Shown in pieces: positions 7,628 through 20,900 of a stretch of DNA of 31,726 nucleotides. The notes below the pieces were generated by a model that saw nothing but the letters and a program-made list of their open reading frames with translations, made no database searches and was not told where the DNA came from. The stretch is taken from positions 1-31,726 of the forward strand of contig JAKABE010000004.1 of NCBI GenBank assembly GCA_021801945.1, read 5' to 3'. Numbering within the stretch: the stretch's first letter is position 1; each line of letters opens with the position of its first letter. The DNA comes from Acidobacteriota bacterium. GTDB lineage: Bacteria > Acidobacteriota > Terriglobia > Terriglobales > Acidobacteriaceae. A program made the translations under genes and the position numbers.

Positions 7628-9419
7628 GCACAAATTGAATAGGCCGCGACGCGACGATCCCTGTGCCTTCTTTCACGGTGAGGAACTGATCGGGACGGAT
7701 GTTGGAAATTGTATCCCGGTGCCCGCTCGGCCAGTGGATTTCGAGCTTGATTCGCTTTTGCGGATCGGGCTTGCCCAGTCCGAAGGTGAGCGGTAGTTCG
7801 CTTTGTGAAAGATAACTCGATCCGCTCTTGACCATCTGGTCCTCGTACTGACCTGTGGAGGTGGTGAGAAAAACCCTGGCTCCGATTCCGTCCCGATTGG
7901 AGCGTATGCCGATCAGCTTCACGCGCAGCATGTCATTTTCGTTGCCCCCATCGTTCCGCAGCAGGCGCGCTGGGCCGTTGCTGGTAGTCAGCGCCAAGTC
8001 GAGGTCGCCATCATTGTCGATGTCGGCATAAGCGGCGCCGCGCCCGACCATCGGCTGGCGGAAGGCGGAGCCGACATCGTTTGAGACGTTTTCAAACTTT
8101 CCCTGCCCCATATTCCGGAAAAGCAAGGGACGTTCGGCATAAGAGAGCGATGGATCCACGACCGCGATGTCATCGGCCACATGGCCGTTGTTGGCGAAGA
8201 GATCAGGCAGTCCATCCAGGTTGTAGTCGAAGAAGAATGTTCCGAAGGTGAGCGACTTTGCCGACGGCAGGGCAATGCCTGCACTCAATGCATCGTTGGT
8301 AAATAGACCCTGACCGTCGTTGTGGTAAAGCGCGATGCTTTCATTGCTGAAATTGCCGATGACCAGGCTCTGGCGGCCGGAGCCGTCGTAGTCGCTGGCA
8401 TCCGTACCCATCCCCGCGCGCGCTCTGCCCGCTTCGCTGTAGGCTACGCCGGCTGCGACGCCCATGGGGGTAAAGGTTCCGTTGCGATTGTTGTGGTACA
8501 GTTTGTCGGGTTGCGTGTCGTTGGTGATGAGGAGATCGAGCCAGCCGTCGTTGTCGTAATCAATCAGGGCGATGCCGAGGGCCTTATCGGTTGGATCGTA
8601 GAGGCCGGCTGCTTTGGTTACATCTTTGAAGCGGCCGTGGCCCAAGTTGTGATAGAGAGTTATGCTCTCGCCCTTGTACAACTCCGGGGTGCAATAGGAT
8701 TTGTGAACTCCGTCGAGGGAGCAATACTTGTCTGTCGCCGGAGACCAATCCACGTAATGATCCACAACCAGATCGAGCTTGCCGTCGTTGTCGTAGTCGA
8801 ACCACGCCGCACTGGTCGAAAATCCGGAGGAGCCCACGCCGGCCTGCGCGGTCACGTTCTTGAATGTGCCGTTGCCCATGTTCTTAAACAGGTAGTTGTG
8901 ACCGAGCGCGGTGATGTAAATATCGTCGTGGCCATCGTTGTTGTAGTCGCCGACCGCACAGCCCATTCCATACATCTGAACGTCCAGACCCGCCTCTTTG
9001 GTCACATTGGTAAACGTGCCGTTGTGGTTGTTGCGATAGAGTGCCGGATAGGATTTGTGCCGGACATGGCCGGGCCAATCCATGGAGTTGACAAAGAGAA
9101 TGTCTTGCCAGCCATCGTTGTTGTAGTCAATAAAGCAGACCCCGCTGCCCATTGTTTCGGGAAGGTATTTCTTGCCGAAGGCTCCGCTGTTGCGGACAAA
9201 GTGGATTCCTGCCTGCGCGGTAATGTCGGTAAAGTGGAGGGGCCCGGAGGGACGATTCTGCGCAGCCGGAGCCTGCTCTCTCGAGCGCAGCGCAGGAGAA
9301 TGCCGCACGGCTGAAGGTTTTTCCGTGGGCGTTGGTTTAGCCTTGCAGCCGCCGATCAGCGCAACGCCGGCAACCATGAGGCAGGAGGCAATTTTCCAGG
9401 TGCGAGAAATCAAGCGCAT
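7611..9419 (-). CDS. CRTAC1-type FG-GAP / ASPIC-UnbV lipoprotein (operon gene 4)
   Basis: The 602-residue protein begins with a lipoprotein signal: basic n-region MRLISRTWK, hydrophobic core and lipobox LIGGC with C25 as the lipidated cysteine. A short proline/charged linker follows. Then come at least seven calcium-loop FG-GAP repeats of the DYNNDGxxDIxxxN type (for example DYNNDGWQDILFVN, DYNNDGHDDIYIT, DYDNDGKLDLVV, DYDNDGWLDLLIT, DIDNDGDLDLAL), expected to form a seven-bladed beta-propeller. The C-terminal ASPIC/UnbV domain is NRDGIGARVFLTTSTGQ ... LTFGLGKPD ... LEIHWPSGHRDT. Such proteins are extracellular or membrane-attached and probably bind ligands or partners; no enzymatic role is established. 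It starts four bases after the RnfD-like stop and is the last gene of the operon. A stop-side overlap of 17 bp with the FAD enzyme gene leaves no room for a terminator between the two. Confidence 0.92.
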   Translation of the reverse strand: MRLISRTWKIASCLMVAGVALIGGCKAKPTPTEKPSAVRHSPALRSREQAPAAQNRPSGPLHFTDITAQAGIHFVRNSGAFGKKYLPETMGSGVCFIDYNNDGWQDILFVNSMDWPGHVRHKSYPALYRNNHNGTFTNVTKEAGLDVQMYGMGCAVGDYNNDGHDDIYITALGHNYLFKNMGNGTFKNVTAQAGVGSSGFSTSAAWFDYDNDGKLDLVVDHYVDWSPATDKYCSLDGVHKSYCTPELYKGESITLYHNLGHGRFKDVTKAAGLYDPTDKALGIALIDYDNDGWLDLLITNDTQPDKLYHNNRNGTFTPMGVAAGVAYSEAGRARAGMGTDASDYDGSGRQSLVIGNFSNESIALYHNDGQGLFTNDALSAGIALPSAKSLTFGTFFFDYNLDGLPDLFANNGHVADDIAVVDPSLSYAERPLLFRNMGQGKFENVSNDVGSAFRQPMVGRGAAYADIDNDGDLDLALTTSNGPARLLRNDGGNENDMLRVKLIGIRSNRDGIGARVFLTTSTGQYEDQMVKSGSSYLSQSELPLTFGLGKPDPQKRIKLEIHWPSGHRDTISNIRPDQFLTVKEGTGIVASRPIQFVLNAGK

Positions 9420-9423
9420 TCCT

Positions 9424-10317
9424 TCAGGGGATGGATTGCTGCGAGGCTCCGGGCACAGCCGTTAGAACGGGAGCATCGACGATGGGTAATCTGTTCCGGC
9501 GGGAATCAAGCCACATCTCGACGAGCAGCGCGATCGGCCCTATCCAAAAGAGGGCATAAAGCTCTGCATAGACGCTCTGATCGAGACGGAAAAACATTTC
9601 GAAAAGCGCCACCAGAAACACCACGATGCACTGGCCCTTCTTCGATCGCACGGTGGTTTTGGGGTCGGTGATCATGAAGAAGATAAAAAGCTGGTACTCG
9701 GGCCCTGTGACCGGTGCGACCTCTGACAGCCACGGCTCGTGGATGATCCAGGAGCGAATCACAGCCAGCACTAAGAATGACACTACGTAGGTTGCACAAA
9801 TATGAAAGCGGCGCAGACGCCAGATGATCACCGTGCCCAGCACCCAAATCACCACCATGGACCACATGTTGTTGCCCCACTGAATGCTGAGCATGGTCAC
9901 GGAGGCTGGCAATAGAAAGAGAATGACGCTGATGCCGAAGTTGGAGGGGTTAAAGAGATGACGGCCCCTGAAGCGCAGCGCGTATTTTGAGGTGATCGCG
10001 AGCGCCGCTCCGATCGCGTAGGGCCAGAAGGCTGGAGAGCGCACCAGAATTCCCACGCTGATGCCGGTGATGTACGCACTGGCCAGATTGAGCCATTTGC
10101 CAAGAAATATCCGCCCCAAGATCAGTTCGGTTGTGATTGCCGCGGCGATGGCCAGCAGGGTTCTTTCGTAGCTCTCCAGAATGCCATAGGAAAGCTGCCC
10201 CCCCAGCAGGATGAGGGTAATGAAGACCGGCGACACATAGCGATTGTCAAGCGTAAGCCATTGCTTCCATAGCGGCCGAGGCGGCTTAGGCGCGGAGATT
10301 ACGGTAGGTTGGCTCAC
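9424..10317 (-). CDS. RnfD/NqrB-like integral membrane protein, without other Rnf/Nqr subunits (operon gene 3)
   Basis: The 297-residue hydrophobic protein has about nine or ten membrane segments and the pattern of the NQR2/RnfD family. Examples are SKYALRFRGRHLFNPSNFGISVILFLLP, where RHLFNPSNFG is the most family-like part, and YQLFIFFMITDPKTTVRSKKGQ. In true RnfD and NqrB this subunit carries a covalent FMN and couples electron flow to ion transport. I see no SGAT-like flavinylation motif here and no rnfABCEG genes in the window, so the protein is an orphan member whose role may be structural or in electron transfer to exported partners. It starts at a GTG with AAGGAG five bases upstream, and the GTG overlaps the previous gene's TGA by four bases. 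It sits between two CRTAC1 genes in one operon, implying that it works with them at the inner membrane. Confidence 0.82.
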   Translation of the reverse strand: MSQPTVISAPKPPRPLWKQWLTLDNRYVSPVFITLILLGGQLSYGILESYERTLLAIAAAITTELILGRIFLGKWLNLASAYITGISVGILVRSPAFWPYAIGAALAITSKYALRFRGRHLFNPSNFGISVILFLLPASVTMLSIQWGNNMWSMVVIWVLGTVIIWRLRRFHICATYVVSFLVLAVIRSWIIHEPWLSEVAPVTGPEYQLFIFFMITDPKTTVRSKKGQCIVVFLVALFEMFFRLDQSVYAELYALFWIGPIALLVEMWLDSRRNRLPIVDAPVLTAVPGASQQSIP

Positions 10318-12106
10318 TGGGGCTCCTTGATGTGGTAGAGCTTATCCGGCTTCAGGTCTGTTACCGTCTGCACGGTTCCGGATGGCCAGCGTATGACGGC
10401 CTTTTCGATGTGCGGATGTTTGCCCAGTCCGAAGTGCAGGCGGAGATCATTTTCCGACGCGAATCCACAACCTCCGCAAATCTCCTGAAGCTGCTCCTTG
10501 CCGTTCCAATAAAGGGTCACCTCGCCGCCAATCGCATCGCGGTTGCTCCGAGTGCCCTGCAGACTGAACTCGATCCATTTCTCCGCAGGATCGACATGGT
10601 TCTTGTAAATCAGCAGCGGACCGTTCTGATTGGCGACCACCACATCGACCGCGCCGTTGTTCCATAGGTCGCCCACCGCCACCGCACGTCCATCATGCCT
10701 GTCAGCTACGCCCACCGCGCGGGCAACGTCTTCAAACCTTCCGGCGCCGTCATTCAGCCACACGCGCTTTTCCTGGTAGCCGGAAAGACTCCGTCCATCG
10801 AAGGCCGGCCAGTTCTTTGCGTCACCGATGATCGTGCCGTTGCCTACGGCCACTTTGGCGAAGTCATACCAGTAGCTGCGCGTGCGGCTCAGAGACACGT
10901 ATCCGTTGGTAAGGAAGATGTCCTGGTTGCCGTCGTTATTGAAATCTGAGAACTGCGCGCCAAAGCTCCAGCCACCCAGTTCAACGCCAAGCGCGTTGGC
11001 CATGTTGTCATACTTGATGGAATTGCCGGAGGTTCCATTCTCGGGCACCCAGAGATTATTGCCCTGTATCAGGATTCCCGGCTCGGAAATATTGGAGACG
11101 TAGATATCGAACTTGTTCTCGTTGAAGACATCGCCGAAGGCAACGTCCATCCCGCTCTTGGGCGAATAACCGATGCCCGCTTGCTTGCCTACTTCATGGA
11201 AGCGCTTGCCGTCGTTCAGGTAAAGTTCGGAGACCCCGTAATCGTTTGCAACGAACAGGTCTGGATAGCCGTTTCCTGTCAGGTCAGCGGCGCCGGAGGC
11301 AAGCGCCCAACGCCGGCTCTTGATGCCAAGCTCTGCGCTAACCTCCTGGAATTTTCCATTGCCGAGATTGTGAAACAGATACTTGCGGCCGCCATTGTCG
11401 GCATACTCAAAGCTGTTGGGCATGATCTTGGTGGTCTTTAAGTGCCAGAGATCGATCTTTTCGTTGTAGTAACCACCCACAAAGAGGTCCAGCAAGCCGT
11501 CGTCGTCATAGTCAAACCAGAGGGCGGTATTGGCGTTCATCCACTTAGGCAGACCCGCTTGTTTGGAGACATCCGTGAAGCCGTGGCCTTCGTCGTTATG
11601 GAAGAGCATGGGCTTGCCCCACTTGATGAGGAACAGATCAGGGTAGCCATCGTTGTCGTAGTCGCCCCACACGGCGCCCATGGAGACGCCTGTGCCCGGC
11701 TTGTTCACATCCGCAATGCCCAATTCCGGAGCCACGTCGGTGAAAGTGCCATCGTGGTTGTTGCGGTAGAGAGCATTCATGCTGCCAATGCGGCTGTTGG
11801 TGACGTAAATGTCAGGCCAGCCGTCGCGGTTGTAATCGACGATGGAAACCGATGCCCCCATGGACGCAATCTCAGGCATGATGGCCGCAAGTTTGGGATC
11901 GAAGATGGGCGCCTCGTGCATGAAATGCACCCCAGCCTTGGCGGAGTCCTCAGTGAAATAGAAGCCATAGCGCGCAAGAGCGGTTTTGGCGTCGATTTGC
12001 GCGATCCTGCTTTGGCGCCCTGACGATCTCCGCGTGAGGATAACCGGAATCACGATCAACGCCACGAAGAACAGCCAGAGAATAACTCGGGCAACAAAAA
12101 TGCGCT

Positions 12107-12110
<4 letters not shown>
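10314..12110 (-). CDS. Membrane-anchored CRTAC1-type FG-GAP / ASPIC-UnbV protein (operon gene 2)
   Basis: The 598-residue protein starts at the ATG whose last bases overlap the upstream stop (ATGA at 12107-12110), which decides against the in-frame start at 12182. The N-terminus MKRIFVARVILWLFFVALIVIPVILTRR (residues 1-28) is one hydrophobic segment with no lipobox, so it is probably an uncleaved anchor with the body in the periplasm. FG-GAP calcium loops are frequent: DYNRDGWPDIYVTN, DYDNDGYPDLFLIK, DYDDDGLLDLFVGGYYN, LTGNGYPDLFVAND, DFNNDGNQDIFLTNGYV and others. The C-terminus is a typical ASPIC/UnbV unit: RSNRDAIGGEVTLYW, LRLHFGLGKHP, AVIRWPSGTVQTV. It is a paralogue of the last gene in the same operon but differs in anchoring, suggesting two propellers placed on different membranes or faces. 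It is coupled to the RnfD-like gene downstream by a GTGA overlap. Confidence 0.92.
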
Positions 12111-15667
<3,557 letters not shown>

Positions 15668-16098
15668 GCCTTTGGGGAAGACACCTTAGGGAATCTGATG
15701 TTGCCAACCTTCAATCTAGCACTGCATGTGCCACTTTATGCGACGGCACGCAGGGCCGTCTTGTAGACAAAGTTGCAGATCAAGTTCAACCCATGGATGG
15801 ACCGGAGCCGCTGGAGGCTTGTGTCAACCTCTGGTTGGCCGTCGCGGCGCGCACTCCATCTATAGATGGAGAGAAACGTCAAACATTTGGGGTTTGCGCC
15901 CTCCAGGGTTCTTTGGCAATGATTGCATGACTGGAGCGACAGCCTGCTGAGCTTCCCCGACCAGCGTCAGCCGGCACGAGCTGTCAGCCTTACCCGTTCG
16001 AGAAAAGATTACCTGTTGAAGTGGTCGGAGAACCTGACCCCGAGGACCACGGTGTACTTTGGATCGAAGCGGATACCCTTCGATCAGACGGAGAAGTT
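15668..16098. other. Divergent intergenic region between the CRTAC1 operon and the MFS gene
   Basis: About 430 bases without a convincing gene. It holds an 18-bp perfect palindrome (15854-15871), a GCAAT-G-ATTGC inverted repeat (15916-15926) and a GACGGC/GCCGTC hairpin (stems at 15742-15747 and 15755-15760). I found no convincing -35/-10 pair for either flanking gene. Open reading frames here have no ribosome site and no recognisable product. Confidence 0.5.
15854..15871. promoter_or_regulatory. 18-bp perfect palindrome, candidate operator
   Basis: CTCCATCTATAGATGGAG reads the same on both strands (9-bp arms, no spacer). It lies between the divergent CRTAC1 operon (start 15667) and the MFS transporter gene (start 16099), a usual place for a dimeric repressor or activator site. 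The regulator is unknown and no regulator gene is in the window. Confidence 0.45.
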
Positions 16099-17706
16099 GT
16101 GACGCAAAAAGGATCTGTGTTCGCGGATTCGATCCATGCCTTTGCCTTCTGGGCCGGCTGTGCTGCGGTGTTGGCCGGTGTGCTGCTGCACCTTCCCATG
16201 TTCCTGATGGGCCGCTACACGCACTGGAAATTGGCTGGCATGCCCATGGGCATGCCCATGCTCATCGGGATGGGGCTTATCGTGGCCGGCTTCGGAGCCA
16301 CGGCCTACGGGCTCTTGCCGCGCCGTCCCTCTGAAGCCTCGGAATTCGACGAGATTGCGCCCCCAGAGGATGCGCCATTGACGAGGGCTCACTGGGGACA
16401 GATCATGATTATCTCGCTAGCCCTGATTATCGACGTCATGAAACCGGCCAGTCTCGGTTTTGTCATTCCCGGCATGCGCGTCGAATACGGACTGAGCTTT
16501 GCGACTGTCGCGCTATTGCCATTTTCCGGACTGCTCGGCACCACGATCGGGTCATTTCTGTGGGGGACCCTCTCGGATTTCTACGGCCGAAGAGCAACCC
16601 TCCTGCTGGCCGCAGTCACCTTCATGGGAACTTCCATCTGCGGAGCCATGCCGTCCTTCACCTGGAACGTAATCATGTGCTTCCTGATGGGCATTGGAGC
16701 CGGCGGTATGTTGCCGGTGGCCTATGCGCTGCTTGCCGAGATAATGCCCACCCGGCACCGCGGCTGGTGCCTGGTGCTGGTCGGCGGTGTCGGCTCGATC
16801 GGAGGCTATTTTGCCACCAGTCTATTGTCTGCGCTGCTGCAACCCCACTTCGGTTGGCGGATTATGTGGCTCATTGGTCTCCCCACCTCCCTTGTCATTG
16901 TCGCTGTGAGCCCGGTGTTGCAGGAGTCTGCCCGGTTTTTGCAGAGTATGGGCCGCCTGCAGGAAGCACGCGAGACCATGGCACGTTTTGGACTTTCCTT
17001 GGAGGCAACCGCGGCCAAGCCCAGTGCGGAACGGGCCGTCCCGTCAGCCGCTCCGGTCGACTTTCGCAAGTTGCTGGGCCTAACCTGCGCGCTAACCCTC
17101 ACTGCATTGTGCGTTGGCTTTGTGAACTTTGGCGTGCTCCTATGGCTTCCCGGGAGCCTGATGCATGAGGGACGCAGCGTGGGCGCCGCCAGCGCGCTCA
17201 TCGCCCGCTCTACGTTGATTGCCGCCCCAACCATTCTCCTCGTTTCGTGGCTGTACAGCATCTGGAGCACCAAGCGCACCCTCATCACAGCGGTCGGAGT
17301 TACAACGCTGGGATTGATCGGAATCCTGCTACGCAATGAAGGCGGCCTCAAGATCCTTTCCAACCCGGTGCTTCCTGTCGTCCTGTTGATCGTCGGCGCC
17401 AGTGGGATTGTCTCCATGCTGCTCCCGTACTCTGCTGAAAGCTATCCCCTGCGCGTGCGGGGCCGCGCCACCGGCTGGGTAGCGGGCTTCAGCAAGGGTG
17501 GCGGACTGGTCGCGCAGGCGCTGGGCGCATTGGCCCTGGTGCCGGCCCTGGGTATCGTGGCGGGAGTTGTTGCCGTGCCGTGTATGCTCGCCGTCCTGTT
17601 GCTTGCGCTTCTCGGTCGCGAGACGCATGGGCGCGATCTCAGGGAGTTGGAGGGCACGAACCTGGGCGAAAGAGCTTCGGAAGTCTCTGCCGTGGGATGG
17701 AACTGA
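16099..17706 (+). CDS. Major facilitator superfamily transporter with an N-terminal two-helix extension
   Basis: From the GTG at 16099 (GGAG five bases upstream) the protein is 535 residues; a longer GTG start at 16021 would add a hydrophilic, non-family-like leader. The first 70 residues form two extra hydrophobic helices (FAFWAGCAAVLAGVLLHLP and LIGMGLIVAGFGATAYGLLP) joined by a methionine-rich MPMGMPM turn, then a charged linker. The MFS core starts near HWGQIMIISLALIIDVMKP. It shows the loop 2-3 signature GTLSDFYGRRATLL and the family-typical AEIMPTRHRGW and AESYPLRVRGRATG segments of sugar/aromatic-acid/multidrug MFS proteins. It should move a small solute across the inner membrane with protons; direction and substrate are not evident. 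It is divergent from the CRTAC1 operon and converges on the TonB receptor gene, so functional linkage to both is plausible. Confidence 0.87.
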   Translation: MTQKGSVFADSIHAFAFWAGCAAVLAGVLLHLPMFLMGRYTHWKLAGMPMGMPMLIGMGLIVAGFGATAYGLLPRRPSEASEFDEIAPPEDAPLTRAHWGQIMIISLALIIDVMKPASLGFVIPGMRVEYGLSFATVALLPFSGLLGTTIGSFLWGTLSDFYGRRATLLLAAVTFMGTSICGAMPSFTWNVIMCFLMGIGAGGMLPVAYALLAEIMPTRHRGWCLVLVGGVGSIGGYFATSLLSALLQPHFGWRIMWLIGLPTSLVIVAVSPVLQESARFLQSMGRLQEARETMARFGLSLEATAAKPSAERAVPSAAPVDFRKLLGLTCALTLTALCVGFVNFGVLLWLPGSLMHEGRSVGAASALIARSTLIAAPTILLVSWLYSIWSTKRTLITAVGVTTLGLIGILLRNEGGLKILSNPVLPVVLLIVGASGIVSMLLPYSAESYPLRVRGRATGWVAGFSKGGGLVAQALGALALVPALGIVAGVVAVPCMLAVLLLALLGRETHGRDLRELEGTNLGERASEVSAVGWN

Positions 17707-17859
17707 TGGGAAGCGCCAGCTGGCCATCGGCCGCTTGAATCACGCCAACAATGTACGGGGCTCGGAATTCCACCTGATGCCCGCAGAGAGCCAACCCGCT
17801 TTTTAGGGCAGCCCTCCACGGTCCGCTTGGTTCTGGGCGGAGACGCAAATCGGCCCTCG

Positions 17860-17901
17860 AAAAAAAGCTACGGTGGGGCCGTTGCTGAGCGCCCACCGTA
17901 G
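17860..17901 (-). terminator. Rho-independent terminator of the TonB-dependent receptor gene
   Basis: On the minus strand, a perfect 10-bp stem CTACGGTGGG / CCCACCGTAG (plus-strand arms 17868-17877 and 17892-17901) with a 14-nt loop is followed by C and seven T residues (plus-strand A run at 17860-17866). It lies about 35 bases beyond the receptor's stop codon. It could also slow antisense reading from the MFS side, but the T run serves only minus-strand transcription. Confidence 0.9.
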
Positions 17902-17936
17902 TCAGGTTCTCCAGTTAAGAGTGCAGCCAGGAGACT

Positions 17937-20900
17937 TTAGAAATTGAATCGACCTGCAAGCTGTAAGATTCTGGGATTGTTTTCCTGGGTTGTGATCCAG
18001 CCGAATTGCGCGTTCTGAAGCTGGGTATTGGGAGCGCCAAACTGGACCCGGTTGAACACGTTGAACGCCTCCACACGGAAATTAAGCGCGGTCCCTTCAG
18101 TGAGAGGAATGCTCTTGTACAGGGCCATGTCCCAGTTATCAATCCCCGGAGTTTTCAGCGTGGTATCGTTTCGCGGTTCATTGCCGTAGGTGAAATCCGA
18201 AGGAGCAACGAAGCAGGCCGTGTTGAAGAAAGTCTTGTTTCCTCCGCCGCCTAGCCGGCCGCCGATAGAACCGCTATACGCCTTCCCGCAACCCGCCACC
18301 ACGTTCGGTCTCTGGGTTCCTTGAAACCCATAGCTTCCGACAATGTCCGTGGCTACGGACATGCCCAGCGGATAGCCGGACTGGTAGGTTGTGATACCGT
18401 CTACGCCCCAGCCGCCGATCAAGCCATTGGCCACGCCCTTGAGATTGGACAGGAATCGTTGACCGCTTCCGATGGGCAAATGATAGAGATAGCTGACCAC
18501 CAGATGCTGAGGGACGTCGAAGCTGGACAGCGAGTAATTGCTACCCGGATTGTTATTGTCCTGCCAGCCAGCCGTGCCGTATCCGACAATACCGTCCAAC
18601 CAGCTGGTCAGATCTTCGGCGTTGGTCATCAGCCTGGAAAAGGTATAACTGGCGAGGAATGTTCCGCCGTCGTGCAGTTGTTTCTGCACCTCCAGCTCGA
18701 ACGCTTCGTAATTGCTGATTCCACTGTAGCTGCCGCTATTGCCCAGACCACCGTACTCGGGAAATGGCCGCAGAAGCTGGTTTTCCGTAACCTGCTGATT
18801 CTTCAACACGCCTTGCGAGACTTTTCCATAGAACGGATTGGTCACCTCTTGGTTCAGGAAGCAGCTTCCGAAGTTGCCGCTGGAGCAGGCGGGATCAGCG
18901 GCTGCCTTGGCCATCACACTGTCCGGCAGCGAATTGAGCTGCAAGACGATAGGCAGGTTATCACCGAGCAATCCGGCGTAAGTTGCCGTCACTGCGATGT
19001 GCGATGGGAATTCGTGCTCGACGGACAAGTTCCATTGATAGGTCTTACCGCTGGGCTGGTTTGCAGTTAGCGCCTGCGGATTGCCGCCCAGAAGAATTTG
19101 CTGGTAAGTGGAACTACGGTGCGGGGGCAACGCAAGCCCGTTCGGGAAGGGATTGTCGAGCGTGTTGGCAGGAGTTTCCTCTCCGTTGGTTGAGTTCACC
19201 ATCGGGTTTGAGATAAAGTTGATGCCCGCCTGTAATGGCATGCTGTAGAATGCAAGGCCAACCGGAGTCACGTACTCACCCCAGGCGCCGCGCAGCACCG
19301 TGTTGCCGGTCACGCGGTAGGCAAGGCCAAGGCGCGGCTCCCAGTCTGTCCAGACTTCGTTGGTGGCGCCGCTGTTCGGATGCTGCGGCGAATTCACCAG
19401 GTCGAAGGCCCCCGGAACCGGTGCGCCGTTGTTGGTCACAACCGGGTTGGTTTCCGTCGTGTTGAAGGTATCTTCCCAGCCATGCCCGGCGAGGAAGGTG
19501 CCTGGAACCTCGTACCGGAGTCCGAGGCTGGCGGTCAATTTATTGGTGACCTGCCAGGTATCCTCCGCAAAGTAGCCCTGATAGTACATCCATTGGTAAA
19601 CCGGAGGCGAAACCTGCACGTCGGAGTTGTTGTTTGAATATCCCAATTCGAAGGACGCAAGTCCGTTCCCCGTTACGCCGGGGGCGGCGGCGTTTGCCGC
19701 GGTAAAGACGTTGTCAAAGACGAAGTTGCCACCTGGCTGATTGTTCTGGAAGTAGTTTTCACTCCAGCGGCGTAAGTCCAGGCCGAATTTGAAGCTATGC
19801 TGCCCCCAAATCTTTTGATAGGTTGAAGAAATCCCGTACTGGTTGTTGATGGAGAAGATATATCCGGCCTGGCCTTCGTAGTAACTGATCGGTCCACCGA
19901 TGTTAATGGCGGGGACGGAGGTTGATGCCGACAAGTCGTTCAGCGGGCTGTTGTCCATATATCCCGGCCAACCGAAAGCCGTGCTTTCATTGATGCCCAG
20001 GTTCGTTGGAATTCGGGTATAGTTCCACCGCAGATAGTTCAGGTGCACATCGATAATCGAAGTGGGATTCAGAACATAGGTATCGCCGATGACCGCCTGC
20101 TGCGTGGTGAAGGCCTCGGGGGCCAGAGCACTCAGGTACAGATTGTTGTACGGCTCAAATGGCTTGGGATCGATGTTCTTCGACTTCCACCACGTGTAGC
20201 GCTCAAACAGGGTCTGCTTCGCGCTTAGGTCTTCGTCGAAGCGGAGGGTGTACTGGTCATTTTCACCGCCGGCGGTGCTCAGGCTGAAAAAGTTGTTCAC
20301 GGGGCCCTCAGCCGTGAGCTGGCCTGGCACGTTCGGTTTGCCGAAAATGGGATACGCGATCAGCGACTTGGCAACCGGGTTCAGGCGGCTGGGAGGAATG
20401 ACGTTCATCCTTCCACCATAGGAGAACTGCTGCCGCGTGGGTGCGGTTCCATTTTGCTGGGCGGCGGTGCAGGCGGGGTTGCCGTTGTATCCGCAGGTGG
20501 TGAGGGGGTCATAAATGGGAGTCTGAATGGCAGAGAAGTCGCCCGTCAACTCCTGCGCCGTGGGAAGCGTGACCTCAACGGGAAAGCCCTGCGTTTGCCG
20601 GTATCCCTGGTAGTCACCGAAGAAGAAGATCTTGTTGCGCTTGATCGGGCCGCCCAGGTTGGCGCCGAACTGGTTCTGGTGCCAGGACTGTCTGCCTACT
20701 CCCGCCCGATTGGCGAAGAAGTTGTTGGCGTCAAAGATGGTATTGCGCAGGTACTCGTACGCGGTTCCGTGGAAGTTGTTGGTGCCCGACTTGGTGCTCA
20801 TGTTGACGACACCGCCGTTGTAATCGCCGAATTCCGCGGTGTTGTTGTGAGTCTGGACGTTGAATTCCTGGATGGCATCCTGATCCATCACCAGTTCCAC

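Noticed and set aside
16239..16260. CATGCCCATGGGCATG palindrome and short direct repeat
   Set aside because: It is inside the MFS coding sequence, explained by the Met-Pro-Met-Gly codons, and not placed like an operator.
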